This document shows, piece after piece, positions 59,500 through 64,000 of a stretch of DNA of 64,000 bases; position 1 is the first letter of the stretch, and every line of letters starts with the position of its first letter. A model generated the notes under the pieces. The model made no database searches. It saw only the letters and a program-made list of their open reading frames with translations, and was not told the DNA's origin. The translations under genes and the position numbers were made by a program. The stretch lies in NCBI RefSeq assembly GCF_037975245.1, contig NC_092565.1, positions 3,485,499 to 3,549,498 of the forward strand, in the 5' to 3' direction. This DNA is from Apostichopus japonicus. Taxonomy: Eukaryota; Echinodermata; Holothuroidea; Aspidochirotida; Stichopodidae.

Positions 59500-61648
59500 T
59501 GGTGTCCTACAAACTGCATGGTTTCTCCAATTTTTACTTCAACCACAGCTGTTACCCCGACGTGGTGTGTGCGTAAATATAAACAGCTGGGATTTACACA
59601 TATGTTTGCATATAACAATATAGAATAAAGCCTTACTGCTTCTCGATGAATAAAGTAACTCACTCATTTTTCAACTATACACAGGATCAAAATCAGGGGG
59701 TCCATTGTGTATATCTAAGTAGTTGACTTTACGATCAGCAATTTGAGCTTAGTAGTCCCAACAATTGGTGTGCCTGTGGTGTTTAAAGATCTTTTCTTTA
59801 TTCTGATGTGATAAGGCTCATATTGCCTGATTTTGTTCCTTTGGTAAATGACTTTACGTCATTATCAAATTATGTTATTTGAGTTTACTTTTCCATTTCT
59901 TATCTGCATATTTATACACTAAACGGAAAATATTATAAAAAAATTAATCAATACAAACATGTATTGATGAATTTAAAAAAAAAACTAATTTGTACCCTTT
60001 TGTCAAACGCTTGTGAAGTTTGCTCAATTCCTGCCTGTCTTAAATGTCGACATTTTGTTCATGGTATAGTTCGTACTGCCTTTTTGTCTCTTTCCTACAC
60101 CCTCCCCCAACAATCGCCACCCCTCCCCCCCCCCCCCCGCCCGCCGCTCCACCATGCACTACTGATATGTTTATATTCCTCAGTTACTGAACAGAATAAA
60201 TTGACACTAACCTCCCATGTCACCGAAAAGAGAGAGATTCGACCATCTTTGAACATTTGTGTTTATCGGAAATGACGTTCGGGTCGGCCTCTTACGTCAG
60301 ACTTTCCCATGACACCTGTTGCCTCACGAGAGAGGCTGGTATTCGCCTATTTTACGGAATCTGTTATGTCAAGTAAAACGATTTGTCCTGTGACTTATTG
60401 TGATCTGATTATGAACACATGCTCATATTTGACATTTATACTTATAATTCACTCTACATAAGATATGCCTTTCTTATATTGAAAAGTCCTTGCACCTTTC
60501 AAGTATAATTTTTGACCCTTTTTTACGCTATATCTACATGCGAAGTTAACTTCCATTGACGACGTACAATATATGTATACAATTTTATGGCTAGCTACTC
60601 CTACTACTTACCAGCAAGTTAGAGACACGCATGTATCAAACATAAACTCCGTACGATTCCCGTTATCAAATAAAAACAACTATGACAGACTGTAGGGGGT
60701 TAAATTCACATGTTTATGCTTTTGATATGTATGTTGGTATATTGTCTTTTCTTAACGTTGTTAGTCTTATATAGTGACATTTATCATTATTGGAAGTATA
60801 ATCCTATATCACTTATATATTTTCAATACTTCAAGCAATAAATTTTACCAGTAAATAGTGTCAGTGGTTGACCTTTGAAGTATTTAGCTTACCTAAACCA
60901 TTGTTTACGTAATGCAAGAATGAAGCTGGTACCGGTATATATAATAAATTAATGATCTTAAGTCTGCGTGGTGATTGCAATTCGTAATACTGGGATCATG
61001 ATATCATAATATTTATGTTTATATAGCACTATATCCACTTAGGTCAGCTAAGTGTTTTTCTCCATACTCAAATAAGTAGTGCATTGAGGGTAAATAGTGC
61101 ATTTGAATTCTACACGAATTATGTGCATATATATATGGAGCTGCTTTGCGATCCATCTACAGCGTGAATGGAGGGAAGGAGGAGGGGGAGGGCAGAGTGC
61201 GGGTGGGATTCGAGGAGGGTACTGGAGGGTGCTAAAGATAGTGGACACGTGATGATTGGTATCATCTTCATTAATGATCATAAAGTTAACAGACATTTTC
61301 TAATCATTTTTAAATTTTCGATAAGTTTTAATAAATCGCAGTATTTATTGGTATTTAGTTCACCAATCATATGACTTGATAAAAAATTACCCAAGTTTCC
61401 CATTGCCGTCGCCTGAAACTCAAGTTTACTATATTGCTATTTTCAGTAATCGAAATGTGGCCCATAACTCTAATTGAGCAGGTATACGGTACGGTATCTT
61501 CATTTCCTTATACGGAAACTTGTGACGTCACCGGAACACAAACCGGTGGCGGTATTTAGAAACACATGCGTCCTGTAGGTATGTGCGGTATTTGAGAAAC
61601 CAATGTATTTCAAGTATGGGCGGTATGACGTTTGAACATTAACTTCGT

Positions 61649-61650
<2 letters not shown>
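59500..61650. other. Non-coding stretch, no gene seen
   Basis: AT-rich with a C-rich block at 60117-60140 and a purine-rich block at 61170-61200. No coding support. Confidence 0.45.
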
Positions 61651-61651
<1 letters not shown>

Positions 61652-61700
<49 letters not shown>

Positions 61701-61702
61701 TA

Positions 61703-61736
<34 letters not shown>

Positions 61737-61761
61737 AATAAATATATATATATATATATAT
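61652..61761. repeat. (TA)n with AATA interruptions
   Basis: TA dinucleotides broken by aattaaataaa and aaataaa. Confidence 0.95.
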
Positions 61762-61769
61762 TGAAACAA

Positions 61770-62840
61770 ACTGGTTACCAAAGACCAGTTGTAAATATCA
61801 TGCCCAGAGGTCGAGAATGTCAACCGATTCACATAGAGAACACAGTAACTACTGTAAATCTTAGAGTTTTGTACCACGGTAAAAACTGGATCGTGCCTAT
61901 AAATATGATTATTCGGTAGCATGTGCTATTAGGTTTACAGTGAGAACTGATGATATGTGTAATTCCAACAAATGCATCAAACTGAAATAGTTGGGGTCAT
62001 ACGTATCCTCACTTCTTACTGTAATCCTAATAGCATATACTACTGAGTTATCAGCACGATCCAGTGTTTACTCTGGTACAAAACTTTAAGATTTACAGTA
62101 GTAAATTGTTCTATGTGTGAAACGGTGAGACTGTTTACGTTAAGCGAGAACACGAACTCATAAAATACAGGATATGATTTCCCTCAAGGTTGTAGATATA
62201 TGCGTATACCTTCTTCATTTAAGCACATGCAACACGGTACACAAATGGAGCATTTGGAAATGAAAGCTATACAGTACGTATATAGTTATGTAGGCTCGAC
62301 ACACGTTTTGTTCCCATAATTTTTCCGTCAACTCATTAAAGCTTTTGTCATTAAGGTAACAGCTAATGACACATATGGTTATCACAAATAATGCTATTTT
62401 AGTGTTATTTCTTGATCGTTATAATTCGAATGACAAGGCTGTTGCACAATGCAAGAGAGCGTGAAGTTTCCGTGACAGTAGGGAGGCTGAACCAACGGCA
62501 CACTTAGCTTAAAAATTACTTAGGCGTATAGCATCTTTGTATGAAGTTATTGATAATGTATTAACCGCTTAAGCACGAATGATATATCAAACCCCTAGCA
62601 ACAAAGCTTAATAAAGCAGCAGCAAATTGCCGTGGCTGTTCGAAAACGGAAACAAACCATATACTCACTTTGCAATGTGTGAAAAAGTGTAAATTTATTG
62701 TTATCTTAAACCTAAATAATCTATCTCATTAACTTATTTGTATTCTGTGCTTGTATTTTGTCCCCTGTATTTTCTATAACTTGTCATTCAGCCTCTGAAA
62801 AAGATCCTGCTAGTTGGTTAACAGTATGATCAAAAACCCC
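61770..62840. other. Non-coding stretch, no gene seen
   Basis: AT-rich, no recognised repeat or coding signal. Confidence 0.4.
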
Positions 62841-62845
62841 TATAA

Positions 62846-62923
62846 CAGGTTGGGGAATTGGTGGTGGGTGTGCATGGTGTGGGGTTTGAGTTAGACTTGC
62901 GCTTACTGGTATTCAAGTTTTCA
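62846..62923. repeat. Second copy of the 54.06-kb dispersed repeat
   Basis: See the entry at 54063; same order of blocks and same strand. Confidence 0.85.
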
Positions 62924-62949
62924 AATATGCAAAAGAACACTATATCTAT

Positions 62950-63105
<156 letters not shown>

Positions 63106-63432
63106 ATAAATATATGTTGTTATGAACTGATCTGTTTCGGACGGATAAATGTACGGATAATTGGAACACACGAGGACTCATTCTCTCAGCAACCAGCCTT
63201 AGAGTTACATAACTATTATCATAATCAGGCACCGTGTCTTTTATTTTTCATTTCACGAGTGTTAAACTTCAATTGACAAGGTTCGTCTACCTAGCATGTA
63301 CTCCCATCATTACAACAATGTAACACAGAGGGTACAGGAGCTCATGTCCTGTTGCCTTTATTAAGGCAAACGTATATACATACACTAATGAAAGCATACA
63401 AGTATGTTATATTTTATCGTGTTTCATTTACA

Positions 63433-63564
63433 GCCATCCGTCAATGTCTCGTTTCGGTTGTTAGGAAAACCACTGATGGAAAGGATACAGACCAATTAAG
63501 CGATATGGTCATGATGTCTTCGTCACCTGACTATATAGTCACAGGCATATGTTTATGTATGTAG
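63433..63564 (+). CDS. Weak candidate terminal exon
   Basis: An acceptor-like sequence, tgtttcatttacag, ends at 63432 and is followed by 44 open codons ending in TAG, including RQCLVSVVRKTTDGKD and SDMVMMSSSPDYIV. Codon choice looks less AT-biased than its surroundings. It does not fit the expected next K2P exon, which must complete a GYG filter. No domain is recognised; chance is quite possible. Confidence 0.15.
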   Translation, partial: AIRQCLVSVVRKTTDGKDTDQLSDMVMMSSSPDYIVTGICLCM

Positions 63565-64000
63565 GCCTATATAGATAAACACCACCTCTGTATAGGGAAT
63601 TGCACGTAAAACTTGCAACGTGTGAACTATTTCACTAGTACGCATGCTTAATGGGATACTGCAGCTGGGAACGACAAGATGCTAAGCTATAGATAGATTG
63701 CATGTCATACAAATAAATAAAAAACACAGACTATGTCTCAATATATTTGTCATTGTAAAAAAACAAAAGTTGAAATCATGTATGTCAATATTTTTGATGA
63801 TTATGTTTAGCTTTATATGTGTATATGCAACAATTCCTGGGGAGCCAACGTATAGAAAGCATAGGGATGCAAGTTTCGTAAGCGAGCATGGGTAAGGAAT
63901 ATTTTATTGACAGTATTATCTTCTTCTCATCCTTTTGCAGAAGATCGCATATGTTGTTTTTCGCGTATTGGGATCGTGATGCTACAAAAACACGTCATCA

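Overview
The window is AT-rich, gene-poor eukaryotic nuclear DNA. GT-AG introns, tRNA-derived SINEs, hAT-type miniature transposons, long (TA)n and poly-G tracts and a two-pore potassium channel exon point to an invertebrate animal. The overall texture (frequent TAGGCCTA palindromes, LINE and SINE types) suggests a marine deuterostome, possibly an echinoderm such as a sea cucumber; that assignment is inference. There are no prokaryotic features.

Layout. 0-17 kb is mostly intron-like or intergenic. It holds two candidate minus-strand first coding exons (about 2.44-2.48 and 16.55-16.60 kb), a candidate small two-exon plus-strand gene (4.4-4.9 kb), a 36-bp minisatellite (10.4 kb) and a short transposon carrying only the C-terminal end of a hAT-like transposase (12.4-12.9 kb). 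17-19.5 kb is repeat debris with a tRNA-derived SINE.

19.6-25.5 kb is the most interesting part. Two intact three-exon genes, on opposite strands and head to head, encode paralogous proteins of 201 and 199 residues that I do not recognise. They share a conserved basic core around PNTPLTPYLLPAKRRRC and a conserved C-terminal exon. The duplication includes promoter, introns and 3' UTR, and a decayed extra copy of the promoter and first-exon start sits upstream of one or both genes.

25.5-42 kb is repeat-rich non-coding DNA: (TA)n, a decayed LINE 3' end at 30.8-31.8 kb, and a hAT MITE with perfect 8-bp target duplications at 38.3 kb. At 43.26-43.74 kb lies the first coding exon of a K2P (KCNK-type) potassium channel. 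It ends inside the first selectivity-filter glycine codon, at a donor site. No second channel exon was recognised, so the remaining 20 kb probably lies within its first coding intron. That stretch holds a second SINE (46.4 kb), a 21-copy 53-bp satellite with higher-order structure (51.8-52.9 kb), a 400-bp palindromic MITE (57.2-57.6 kb) and several TA microsatellites.

Apart from the two paralogues, nothing shows the genes working together. Exon structures were read by eye from splice signals and frame continuity, with no transcript or database support.
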